Source: an uncultured Magnetospirillum sp. (lineage in GTDB: Bacteria > Pseudomonadota > Alphaproteobacteria > Rhodospirillales > Magnetospirillaceae). Taken from it: a stretch of DNA of 54,006 nt. Where the stretch lies: the NCBI RefSeq assembly GCF_903853455.1, contig NZ_CAINTR010000055.1:1-54006 (forward strand), written 5' to 3'. The translations under genes were made by a program, and so were the position numbers. Shown piece after piece: positions 36,207 through 44,409 of this stretch (positions within the stretch are counted from its first letter, which is position 1; every line of letters starts with the position of its first letter). The notes under the pieces are model-generated. The model was not told the DNA's origin. It did not search any database and saw nothing but the letters and a program-made list of their open reading frames with translations.

Positions 36207-37712
36207 ATGGGGAGCGTGGTCAGGCGAGCCGTCATCGTCATCGCCGTGCTGGCTTTGGCCTTGCCGGGGCTAGCCCATGCCCATGCCGCGTTTGGCGGGG
36301 AAGGTTCCGCCTTTCAGGTGGTGGTGTATCCCGGCGATGTCAGTTCCGTCCTCTATGTGGCCGACACCGATTCCAATGCGCCGATTGCCGGTGCGTCAAT
36401 CGAGGTTGACGCGGGAGGCTGGCGAGGATCGGCGCGGGCGACCGCGACTGCCGGCATCTATGAACTGGCCTGGAAGCCGCCTCCTCACGGCGCCGATCTC
36501 GTCATATCCATCCTCGCTTCCGGCAAGGATGACCTGATTCTGATTCGGGTGACGGGCGGCGACGCGGAAATCATGTCCGGTGTCAGCTGGGTGCTGATCG
36601 CGGCGGGTTTGGTGTTGGTGCTGGCCGGCTTCGCCATTCGGCGGCGAGAGCCCGTGGTGGTCCTGGTGTTTGGCTTGTTGGGTGCCATTGGTCCGGTCTT
36701 CGCCCATGGCGGCGACGACCACGGCGAAGCGGCGACGGTGCCGGTGGGGGGGCCGACCGTCATGGACAAGCCGACCCAATTCCAGGTGGAACTGCGTACC
36801 GAACGGGTCGAGCCGCGTGAACTGGCGGATGGCCGGCGTGCCATCGCCGTTCCCCGGGACGCCGTTCATGAGATTTCTGGTCATCAGGCGGTGTTCGTGC
36901 GGGTTACGCCCGAAGTTTTCGAGGCGCGACAGGTTACGGTGGAGCGGGTGGTCGGTTCGCTGGCCGTCCTGGCCGACGGCGTCCGAGCGGGCGAGCGGGT
37001 GGCGATTCAGGGCGGCGATCAGCTCCAGGCGCTAGCGATCGTGCCACTGACCCCACCGGTCGCCGATGGTGCCTGGTATGGAGGCCAGTTCAGCGAGACA
37101 CCCGAAGGTATCCGCATCGAGATCGCGGTGCGCGACGGTGCGGTTCGCGCCTGGGTCCGCGATGCGGCCGACAAGCCTTTGCCGGCCAGCGGAATCGCGA
37201 CCATGCGGATCGGCGGCAAGACGGTGGAGGCCCGGCTCGACAGCGATGGCGACGCCATCACGGCCCAAGCGCCGGTGGCATCCTCCGACCGGCTCGCCGT
37301 GATTCTGCGCCTCCAGGCCGGTGGCAAGGCGGTGGCCGCCCGCTTCGCCCAGGAGGCCCTGGTGAAGCCGGCGTTGTCGCCGGAGACCGAGGCCGGCAAG
37401 GCGGCGTTCGAGCGCGTTTGCGCCCAATGTCACGGCGCGACCCTTCGCGGCTCGGACAAGGGGCCGCCCTTGCTGCACCGGCTCTACGCTCCCGGATCGG
37501 GGCATGGCGACAGCGCCATCCTGGCCGCCATGGCCAACGGGGCGCTGGCCCATATGTGGAAATTCGGCGAGATGCCGAAGCCCGAAGGGCTGGCGGTGGG
37601 CGAGGACAGAAGGGTGCTGGCCTATATTCGCGCCATGCAGACGGCTAACGGCCTGGGGGATGGAACCGGCCTTGCCTCGGATCTGTGCGTCGTTGGGACG
37701 CCGGGGCGTTAA
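36207..37712 (+). CDS. Periplasmic metal-adaptor/cytochrome c fusion protein
   Basis: The 501-residue protein has an unusual order: signal peptide (1-26), an Ig-like domain (about 30-115; FQVVVYPGDVSSVLYVADTD), and a membrane helix pair (about 125-175). A His/Asp-rich AHGGDDHGEA follows, then a segment like the C-terminal barrel of RND metal-efflux adaptors (about 195-280; AVPRDAVHEISGHQAVFVRV, GVRAGERVAIQGGD). Another beta domain comes next, and then a mono-haem cytochrome c (about 395-485) with CAQCHG and a later Met-ligand region HMWKFGEMP. The adaptor part lacks the lipoyl and hairpin regions. Role unknown; metal sensing or electron transfer is possible. It ends on a shared TTAA with the next gene. 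Confidence 0.75.
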   Translation: MGSVVRRAVIVIAVLALALPGLAHAHAAFGGEGSAFQVVVYPGDVSSVLYVADTDSNAPIAGASIEVDAGGWRGSARATATAGIYELAWKPPPHGADLVISILASGKDDLILIRVTGGDAEIMSGVSWVLIAAGLVLVLAGFAIRRREPVVVLVFGLLGAIGPVFAHGGDDHGEAATVPVGGPTVMDKPTQFQVELRTERVEPRELADGRRAIAVPRDAVHEISGHQAVFVRVTPEVFEARQVTVERVVGSLAVLADGVRAGERVAIQGGDQLQALAIVPLTPPVADGAWYGGQFSETPEGIRIEIAVRDGAVRAWVRDAADKPLPASGIATMRIGGKTVEARLDSDGDAITAQAPVASSDRLAVILRLQAGGKAVAARFAQEALVKPALSPETEAGKAAFERVCAQCHGATLRGSDKGPPLLHRLYAPGSGHGDSAILAAMANGALAHMWKFGEMPKPEGLAVGEDRRVLAYIRAMQTANGLGDGTGLASDLCVVGTPGR

Positions 37713-38356
37713 CTGAACGCCGCTTCCGCTTCGGACTCGCGGACGATGTCGATCAGCCGCAGCAGGATATCGGGCTCCTGGGCGCCGGCCAGGGCGTAAT
37801 TGCCGTCGATGATCAGGCAGGGCACGCCGTTGACGCCAAGGCGATGGGCGCGGGCATTGTCGTTCAGCACCGCCGTCGCATCGAGGTCCGACTGCAGATA
37901 GTCCATCAGCGGTCCACGGTCGAGTCCCACGCCGACGCCGATATCGGCGAGGACGGTTTTGTCGCCGATATCCAGTCCCTGAATGAAATAGGCGCGGTAA
38001 AGCGCTTCGACCACGTCGCTTTCGCGGCCCGATGTGATGGCATGGCGGATCAGGCGGTGCGATTTCAAGGTGTTGGGAGTCCGGGTGATGCCGTCGAAGT
38101 TGAATGCGATCCCTTCCGCCAGACCGGCGGCCGTCACGGCGGCGTGGACCCGCTGAACCCGCGCCGCGCCCCCGAATTTGCGGTCGAGATAGGTCTGGCG
38201 GTCGATGCCCTCGGGCGGGAGGTCGGGATTGAGGAGAAACGGTCGCCACTGAACCGTGACCCGCGTGTCGGAACGCTGGGCCAGGGCGCGCTCGAACCGG
38301 CGCTTGCCGACATAGCACCACGGACACACGGTATCGAAGACATATTCGATCTGCAC
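37709..38356 (-). CDS. DsbA-family oxidoreductase, FrnE-like
   Basis: This 215-residue thioredoxin-fold protein has CPWC at 11-14 (FDTVCPWCYVGKRRFE), an inserted helical domain, and the cis-Pro region GVNGVPCLIIDGNYALAGAQ near 175-194. FrnE-like relatives include disulfide isomerases and proteins of polyketide pathways. No signal peptide is seen, so it is cytoplasmic, where it may be a glutathione- or stress-related reductase. It converges on the cytochrome-fusion gene with stop codons overlapping by four bases. Confidence 0.85.
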   Translation of the reverse strand: MQIEYVFDTVCPWCYVGKRRFERALAQRSDTRVTVQWRPFLLNPDLPPEGIDRQTYLDRKFGGAARVQRVHAAVTAAGLAEGIAFNFDGITRTPNTLKSHRLIRHAITSGRESDVVEALYRAYFIQGLDIGDKTVLADIGVGVGLDRGPLMDYLQSDLDATAVLNDNARAHRLGVNGVPCLIIDGNYALAGAQEPDILLRLIDIVRESEAEAAFS

Positions 38357-38365
38357 GTTGTAAAC

Positions 38366-39472
38366 CTAATCGAGCTTGGCCTGGGCGCGGGCCAGAAGGC
38401 TGTCCATGGTGTCGTCGGGCCGGGCGTCGGTACAGGCGACCTGGACCCAGACCTTGATCGGCTGGTACACCTCGCGCACCGCGAAATCGGTGTAGGACAG
38501 GACGCCGGCGATCCGGTGCATCACTACTTCGGCCTCCACCAAGGGGGTGTCGGGAAGGATGACACAGAATTCGTTCTTGGCGTAGAGCGCGGTCAAGTCC
38601 TCGGCGCGCAGCAGGCCGGTGATCCACTGGCCCAATTGCTGCGCCAGATGCTCGGCGGCGTCATCGCCGAAATGGTCGCGCACGCCCTCGATATTGGGAA
38701 TGGAAAAGAACACCAGCGCCAGATGGCGGTGATGAGTCTTGGCCACGGCCAGACGCTCCGCCAGATACTTTTCCATGAAGGGACGGCCATAGACCCCGGT
38801 CAAGGGATCGCGGGTGGGCTCCTTCAGGCTTTCGAACAGGGCGGCACGAATGGCCCAGCGTAGCTGCTGACGACGCACCATGGTCAGAACCGAGGCCCTC
38901 AGGATGCCGGGATCGACGGGGCGCGACAGCACCCGGCTGACGCCGCGGCGGTAGGCGTCACCGGGAGGGACGCCCTTGTCCACCACCATGATCATGGGAA
39001 GGTTGAACAGTCTCGGATTGTTGCGGACCTGCGACGAGAAGGCCAGGAACGGATCAAGCTCCCCGTCGGTGGTAACGATGGCGGCATCGAAATTGCGGTG
39101 CTCCAGCAACCCTTCGGCATCGTAAAGATTGGCGCTGCTGATGACCTCGGCCGCATCGCCTAGGACGGCGCCAACGCCGTCGCGATCCCGTCCCACCACC
39201 AGAACGGTCGGCCGGCTTCCTTGCGGAGCGGCGGCGCGTTGTCGGGCGGCCACGCCAAAGGCCGCGGCCGCATCGGCGCGCTGACGCAACTCGGCATGCA
39301 TGGTCGCCAGGCGGACTAGGGGGCGCAGGCGCGCGAACAGTTCGATATCGTCATAGCCCCACGACACCACGTCTTCCAGCCCGGCGGCAAGCGCGTCCGC
39401 CGTCAGGTCGGCCAGCACCTTATGGGCGATGACGACCATGGGGATGTCGGCACAATCGGCATCTTGCTTCAA
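38366..39472 (-). CDS. Degenerate PleD-like protein: two pseudo-receivers and inactive GGDEF
   Basis: From the first standard start (TTG 39472) the product is 368 residues. Receiver-like sequence continues in frame upstream to 39616 (HNGYHATVATTAEQATAY, PDLILIG) before a stop, so receiver 1 lacks only its first strand and a usable start is unclear. Where the phosphoacceptor Asp is expected, receiver 1 has Gly (LILIG) and receiver 2 has Thr (DAAIVTT). The GGDEF motif is AKNEF, so no diguanylate cyclase activity is expected. It may be a c-di-GMP or protein-interaction scaffold, or a decaying gene. It lies downstream of phaC on the same strand. Confidence 0.7.
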   Translation of the reverse strand: MKQDADCADIPMVVIAHKVLADLTADALAAGLEDVVSWGYDDIELFARLRPLVRLATMHAELRQRADAAAAFGVAARQRAAAPQGSRPTVLVVGRDRDGVGAVLGDAAEVISSANLYDAEGLLEHRNFDAAIVTTDGELDPFLAFSSQVRNNPRLFNLPMIMVVDKGVPPGDAYRRGVSRVLSRPVDPGILRASVLTMVRRQQLRWAIRAALFESLKEPTRDPLTGVYGRPFMEKYLAERLAVAKTHHRHLALVFFSIPNIEGVRDHFGDDAAEHLAQQLGQWITGLLRAEDLTALYAKNEFCVILPDTPLVEAEVVMHRIAGVLSYTDFAVREVYQPIKVWVQVACTDARPDDTMDSLLARAQAKLD

Positions 39473-39642
39473 CGAAGATCCAAGCGCGACCGGAGCGACA
39501 TCAACCGTGCCGATGAGAATAAGGTCGGGATGCTCGGTCCGGGCATAGGCTGTGGCTTGTTCTGCCGTCGTCGCGACAGTGGCGTGATAGCCGTTGTGGG
39601 ACAGCCAATGGCCAGCCTATTCCACCCGCGCCGATCAGGCGA

Positions 39643-41583
39643 TCAAGTCTCCATGACGTAGGTTCCCGGGGCCTTGGTTCCGGCGGGGAAGCGATCACTT
39701 CCCAGTCGGGCCGGGGCAGCGTGTTCCTTGCCCGAGTGCCCGGCCAACCAATCCCGCCAATGATCCCACCATGAATCGGGCTTGGCCTCAGCCCCGGCAA
39801 GCCACTCGTCCGGTTCCATCGGAGTCCGAGGGTTGACGAAGTACTTGGCCTTGGGCGTGCCGGGAGGAGTGATCACCGACTGGACATGGCCGCTTGAATG
39901 GAGAACGAACTCGAAATTGCCGCCGTACAGTTGGGCCGACTTGTAGACACCTTTCCAGACGCTGATGTGATCGGTGATGCCTGCGACCACATAGGTGTCA
40001 CAGTCGATCTTCGACAGATCGATCGGCGTCTCCAGGATGCTTAAGGCTCCCGGCTTTCTCAGCAGGTCTTCGGAAAAAACGTCCAACAACTGGGCATGCA
40101 TCCGGGTGGTCAGCCGGGTGGGATCGTTGTTCCAGTAGAGGATATCCAGGGCCGGAGGCTGCTTGCCCAGCAGGTAGTTGTTGACCCAATAATTCCAGAC
40201 CAGGTCGCGGGGGCGCATCCAGGTGAAGACCTTGGCCATTTCCTCACCGGTCAGAATACCCTTGGCCTCGGACCGGCGCTTGGCGGCCTTGATGGCTTTT
40301 GGGGTGGCGAACAGGCCCAGCGAACGCCCTTCGTTGCTGTCGACGATGGAGACCACCGTCGTGGCGGAGTTGATGCCGCCGATCTTCTTGGCAGCCATGT
40401 ATCCCAGCAAGGCCGCCAGGGGGACCGCACCGGTGCAGATGGTGAAGACGTTGATTTTCGGGCTGCCGGTAATGTCGCGAATGGCGTCGATGGCCTCGAG
40501 CATGGCCGACACATAGGTGTTGAATCCCCAATGGCGATGTTCCGCCGTGGGATTTCGCCAACTGATCATAAAGGGCTGGAAGCCCTTTTTCACCAGATAC
40601 TCGACGAGGCTGCGGTCTGGCGCCATGTCCATCATGTAGAACTTGTTGACCACTGGCGGCACCATCATGATCGGGATGGAGAACACCGTCTTGGTGACTG
40701 GGGTGTATTGGAGTAGTTCCAGCACCTCGTTGCGGAACACCACCGATCCCGGCGTCGCCGCAAGGTTTTCACCCACCCGGAAGGCGCTCTTGTCCACCTG
40801 GGCCGGTGTGCCGCCGTTGGCGGCCAGGTCCTGGAGCATGTTGCGCATGCCGTTCAGCAGGCTGCCGCCGGCGGTTTCCACCGCTTCCTTGAGTGCGGTA
40901 GGGTTGCCGATCAGGGTGTTGTCGGGCGACATGGCGTCGGTGAACAGCGAGGCGACATAGCGGATGCGTTCGGTGGTATCGGAATCGGCACCGGCCCTGT
41001 CGATGATTCTGTTCACCGCGGTGGACCATGCCAGATAGCCATGCAGCGCCATACGATGGAACGGGTTGTCCCGCCAAGCGCCGTCGAGAAAGCGCCGGTC
41101 GCCCTTGGCGGGCTCGATTTCGGCCTTGCCCGTCATGACTTGGCCCATCTCCTGGAGATAGCGGGCGGTCTCTTCCAGCACGATATGGGGCTTGGCGATC
41201 AGATGGTTGCCGAGTTCCTCCAGGGTTGCCATGACCTCGCGCGGTCCGATGCCGCCGATGAAGGGAGAGGCCAGTTTGACCTTGCCGTCCCGCGTCTTGG
41301 GGGCGGCCTGGGGCGCTTGGTCCGCTTGCGACGCCATGGCCCGCAGCAATGCCGCGGCCTTTTCGGAGGCGGCGGCGGGCAGAGTGGCGACCTGTTCTGT
41401 CAACTGTCCGGTGATGGCCAGCAACTTGCCGGTGCCTTCGGCTAGATCGGTGGAGGGTGACGTTAAAAATTCAATCAGCGCGGTAGTCTGTTCCGAGACT
41501 TGGGTGGGAAAGGTTTCGGTCCAGAGTTCGGTGATCGGCACACTTTTGACAGCGCCGGCCGCTGAGGCATGTTTTACGTGCAT
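39643..41583 (-). CDS. phaC: Polyhydroxyalkanoate synthase, PhaC-like
   Basis: PhaC polymerises hydroxyacyl-CoA into storage polyester granules. The 646-residue protein has the N-terminal PhaC domain (about 120-290) and an alpha/beta hydrolase core. The nucleophile Cys is in FTICTGAVPLA, the Asp in AGITDHISVWKGVY, and the His in LHSSGHVQSVITPPG. The usual lipase-like box GxCxGG is altered to T-I-C-T-G-A. It is longer than most class I enzymes (about 590) because of an N-terminal extension that may be granule- or partner-related. AGGAG is seven bases before the ATG at 41583. Confidence 0.88.
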   Translation of the reverse strand: MHVKHASAAGAVKSVPITELWTETFPTQVSEQTTALIEFLTSPSTDLAEGTGKLLAITGQLTEQVATLPAAASEKAAALLRAMASQADQAPQAAPKTRDGKVKLASPFIGGIGPREVMATLEELGNHLIAKPHIVLEETARYLQEMGQVMTGKAEIEPAKGDRRFLDGAWRDNPFHRMALHGYLAWSTAVNRIIDRAGADSDTTERIRYVASLFTDAMSPDNTLIGNPTALKEAVETAGGSLLNGMRNMLQDLAANGGTPAQVDKSAFRVGENLAATPGSVVFRNEVLELLQYTPVTKTVFSIPIMMVPPVVNKFYMMDMAPDRSLVEYLVKKGFQPFMISWRNPTAEHRHWGFNTYVSAMLEAIDAIRDITGSPKINVFTICTGAVPLAALLGYMAAKKIGGINSATTVVSIVDSNEGRSLGLFATPKAIKAAKRRSEAKGILTGEEMAKVFTWMRPRDLVWNYWVNNYLLGKQPPALDILYWNNDPTRLTTRMHAQLLDVFSEDLLRKPGALSILETPIDLSKIDCDTYVVAGITDHISVWKGVYKSAQLYGGNFEFVLHSSGHVQSVITPPGTPKAKYFVNPRTPMEPDEWLAGAEAKPDSWWDHWRDWLAGHSGKEHAAPARLGSDRFPAGTKAPGTYVMET

Positions 41584-41595
41584 TAGCTATCTCCT

Positions 41596-41609
41596 GCATA
41601 GAGCTATGC
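41596..41609. promoter_or_regulatory. Inverted repeat upstream of the phaC ribosome site
   Basis: GCATAG-AG-CTATGC is a compact inverted repeat that borders the AGGAG of phaC on the minus strand. It could be an operator or a hairpin that hides the ribosome site. Confidence 0.4.
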
Positions 41610-41897
41610 GATGTGAGTGGCGGCAATTTATGTTTAATTAGGTATGATATTCTACTATTTAACCACCCTTTAAAATAGACTAGCTGCAGTGTACGCAACT
41701 GTAGTCGCGTGGTATTTGTACTGAGTATATGTTTGGTTGCCGGGTGGCGCCCTGATTGCCAAGCTTTGCCGCCGGGTTGTGGGACTCGCATGAATGTCCG
41801 GCGACGAGGCTCTTTCGACTGGAAAGCGAGGCGAATCTTTACCTGAGAGCTTCACCCTTTCGGCTGGGCGATGTACCATACGGTGAGGAGGGCTTCG
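41610..41897. other. AT-rich divergent intergenic region, phaC / sensor kinase
   Basis: 41625-41745 is much more AT-rich than its surroundings and likely holds the phaC promoter (minus strand), though no clean pair stands out. 41838-41864 on the minus strand resembles the 3' half of a glycine riboswitch aptamer, discussed in the findings. GAGGAGGG at 41885-41892 is the kinase ribosome site. No gene is supported here. Confidence 0.45.
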
Positions 41898-43520
41898 ATG
41901 AGCCAAACTGACAAGAGTGTTCGGACTGGCGGCGACGCGCCGATGACGTCCGTGGACATGGAGAGCATCGACGCGCATGAGGGGGGATCACCGTTGGCGC
42001 CGGCGGTGCTGGGGCGTGGCATCGGCCTCAGACTGCTGACGGCCATCTTTCTATTCAGTTCGGCGGTGACCCTGCTCACCACGCTGTTCGAGCTTTATGT
42101 GGACTATCGCGGCCAGGTTCAGGATATCCGGGATCGTTTTGCCGAAATCGAGGCGGGGTATCTGGGAAGCCTGGGCGGGAGCCTCTGGAGCCTGGATGTG
42201 GACCAGATCCAGTTGCAGATCGAGGGCATCAAACGGTTGCCCGACATGCAATATCTTGAAGTGCGCGAGATCGGCCGGAACATAAAGCGACGCGTCCTGG
42301 TGTCCATCGGCGAGCGTGGTGTCGGCCCGGTGCTGACCCAAGAATATCCGATCGTCTACGCCGAGAACAAAGACAAAGGTGCCGAACAGACCATCGGTAT
42401 TCTTTATGTCGAGGCAACACTTTCCGGCGTTTACAGCCGTTTGGTCGATAAGGCGGTGGTCATTCTGATCAGCCAGGGCATCAAAACCTTCCTGGTCTCC
42501 ATGTTCATCCTCTACATCGTCTACCGGCTGGTTACCCGCCACCTGGTCTCCATCGCGCAATATGTCGGCAGCTTCAATCTCAGTTCCTCGCCGGCTTTGG
42601 CCCTGATCCGGCGGCGTCCGAGCCAGGAGGACGAGCTTGACCGCATGGTGGGGGCCTTCAACGACATGTCCTCGGGCCTTCGGGAGCTGTACCGCGAGCT
42701 TCACGAGGTCAACGCGGAACTGGAGGAAGACATCGCCGCTCGCCGCAAGGCGGAGGAGGAAGTTACCCGACTGAACGCCGAGTTGGAGCAAAGGGTCCGT
42801 CAGCGTACCGCCGATCTCGAAGCCAGCAACAAGGAACTCGACGCCTTCACCTACTCCGTGTCCCACGACTTGCGGGCGCCGTTGCGCCGGATCGAGGGGT
42901 TCGGCCAAATTCTCGACAACGAATACACCGCCAAGCTGGATGAGCGCTTCCACCACTATCTCGAGCGGATTCGCGCCGGCGCCCATGACATGTCCGAGAT
43001 GATCGACAGCTTTCTCAAACTGTCGCGCTCGACCCGCAGCGAAATTACCATCGAGCGGGTTAACCTGTCCGATCTTGCCGCCAAGGTGGTCGCCCGCTTG
43101 AGGGAGAAGGAGCCGCAGCGCTCGGTCGCGGTGATCATCGCCCCCGACATGATCACCGAGGGCGACCGGCGGCTGCTCGAATCCGTGATGGAGAACCTGC
43201 TGGGCAACGCCTGGAAGTACTCCCGCCATAACAAGGCGGCGGAAATCTCGTTTTCCACCGAGCAGGCTGGGGATCGCACGGTCTACGTGGTGCGCGACAA
43301 TGGCGCCGGTTTCGACATGAACTATCTCGACCGCCTGTTCATGCCGTTCTGCCGCCTGCATCGTTCGGAGGAGTTTGAAGGCACCGGAATCGGCCTGGCC
43401 ACGGTTCTACGCATTCTGGCCCGCCACGGCGGGCGAATTTGGGGTGAGGGGGCGATCGGCAAGGGCGCGACCTTCCGCTTCACCCTATGGGAAGGAGGGG
43501 AGCCCGATGGCAAACCATAA
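41898..43520 (+). CDS. Membrane sensor histidine kinase
   Basis: The 540-residue kinase has two membrane helices (about 43-65 and 182-208) around a periplasmic domain of about 115 residues with SLGGSLWSLDVDQIQLQIEGI. A HAMP-like segment, a long coiled coil (RELHEVNAELEEDIAARRKAEEEV) and a HisKA box YSVSHDLRAPLRRIEGFGQIL follow. The ATPase domain has NLLGNAWKYS, RDNGAGFD and FEGTGIGLATV. This class often phosphorylates small stand-alone receivers, and two follow directly. The start at 41898 has a strong GAGGAGGG. It overlaps the next gene by 14 bases. Confidence 0.9.
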   Translation: MSQTDKSVRTGGDAPMTSVDMESIDAHEGGSPLAPAVLGRGIGLRLLTAIFLFSSAVTLLTTLFELYVDYRGQVQDIRDRFAEIEAGYLGSLGGSLWSLDVDQIQLQIEGIKRLPDMQYLEVREIGRNIKRRVLVSIGERGVGPVLTQEYPIVYAENKDKGAEQTIGILYVEATLSGVYSRLVDKAVVILISQGIKTFLVSMFILYIVYRLVTRHLVSIAQYVGSFNLSSSPALALIRRRPSQEDELDRMVGAFNDMSSGLRELYRELHEVNAELEEDIAARRKAEEEVTRLNAELEQRVRQRTADLEASNKELDAFTYSVSHDLRAPLRRIEGFGQILDNEYTAKLDERFHHYLERIRAGAHDMSEMIDSFLKLSRSTRSEITIERVNLSDLAAKVVARLREKEPQRSVAVIIAPDMITEGDRRLLESVMENLLGNAWKYSRHNKAAEISFSTEQAGDRTVYVVRDNGAGFDMNYLDRLFMPFCRLHRSEEFEGTGIGLATVLRILARHGGRIWGEGAIGKGATFRFTLWEGGEPDGKP

Positions 43521-43944
43521 GATCCTTCTGGTCGAGGACAATCCCGACGACGTGGAGTTGGCGCTGCACGCCTGTCAGAGCAATCGAATCGACGCGGACA
43601 TCATCGTCGCCCGCGATGGCGAGGAGGCGCTGGAATACCTGTTCTGCACCGGACGTCATGCCGGCCGGACGTGCAAGGACATTCCGAGCGTGATGGTTCT
43701 CGACCTTAAGCTGCCGGGAATTGGCGGTCTCGAGGTCTTGCGCTCCTTGCGCCAGCATCCTGAGACCCGGCGGATTCCGGTCGTCATCCTGACCTCCTCG
43801 GAAGACGAGGCGCATGTGGTCGGCGGCTACGAACTGGGCGTCAACAGCTATATCCGCAAGCCGGCGGAATTCGCCGCCTTCACCCAAATCATGAGTCAGT
43901 TGCAGCGGTACTGGCTTGTCACCAATACCGCACCGCCTGTGTAA
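43507..43944 (+). CDS. Stand-alone response regulator (Rcp1-like)
   Basis: A single receiver domain of 145 residues: LLVEDNPDDVELAL acidic pocket, phosphoacceptor Asp in VMVLDLKLPG, Thr/Ser in ILTSSEDE, and Lys in SYIRKPAEF. There is no output domain; such regulators pass phosphate on or bind partners. It begins inside the end of the kinase gene, so coupling to it is likely. It is a clear paralogue of the next gene. Confidence 0.93.
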   Translation: MANHKILLVEDNPDDVELALHACQSNRIDADIIVARDGEEALEYLFCTGRHAGRTCKDIPSVMVLDLKLPGIGGLEVLRSLRQHPETRRIPVVILTSSEDEAHVVGGYELGVNSYIRKPAEFAAFTQIMSQLQRYWLVTNTAPPV

Positions 43945-43957
43945 GGAGAGAATGTTA

Positions 43958-44398
43958 ATGACGAAGGTGTCGCAGGTCCTCCTGGTCGAGGACAATGAGG
44001 ACGACGTTGAACTTGCACTTCATGCCTTTAGCGGCAGCCGGGTGACGCCGGAGATCAAAGTGGTTCATGACGGCGAGGAGGCGCTCGAGTTTCTGTGGCA
44101 TACCGGGCGTTATGCGGATCAGGAGGCCCGTGATTTACCGTCTTTGATTCTGCTTGATCTTCAATTGCCGGGAATCGGCGGATTGGAGGTGCTGCGGCGT
44201 CTGCGCGAACGTCCCGAAACCCGACGGGTTCCCGTGGTCATCCTGACCACCTCGGATGCCGAGGCCGACATCATCGGCGGCTATGACCGTGGGGTTAACA
44301 GCTATATCCGTAAGCCGGTCGGTTTTGCCTCGTTCTCGGAAATGGTCCAGCAACTGGAACATTATTGGTTGATCACAAATCTGGCGCCGCCGTCGTAA
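43958..44398 (+). CDS. Stand-alone response regulator, second tandem copy
   Basis: A 146-residue receiver closely similar to its upstream neighbour: LLVEDNEDDVELALHAF, Asp in LILLDLQLPGIGGLEVL, Thr in ILTTSDAEA, Lys in SYIRKPVGF. AAGGAG is nine bases before the ATG at 43958; ATG 43952 is only three bases away from it. The tandem pair suggests duplication, with each copy serving as target or phosphate sink for the adjacent kinase. Confidence 0.93.
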   Translation: MTKVSQVLLVEDNEDDVELALHAFSGSRVTPEIKVVHDGEEALEFLWHTGRYADQEARDLPSLILLDLQLPGIGGLEVLRRLRERPETRRVPVVILTTSDAEADIIGGYDRGVNSYIRKPVGFASFSEMVQQLEHYWLITNLAPPS

Positions 44399-44409
44399 GG
44401 AGCCTCGGA

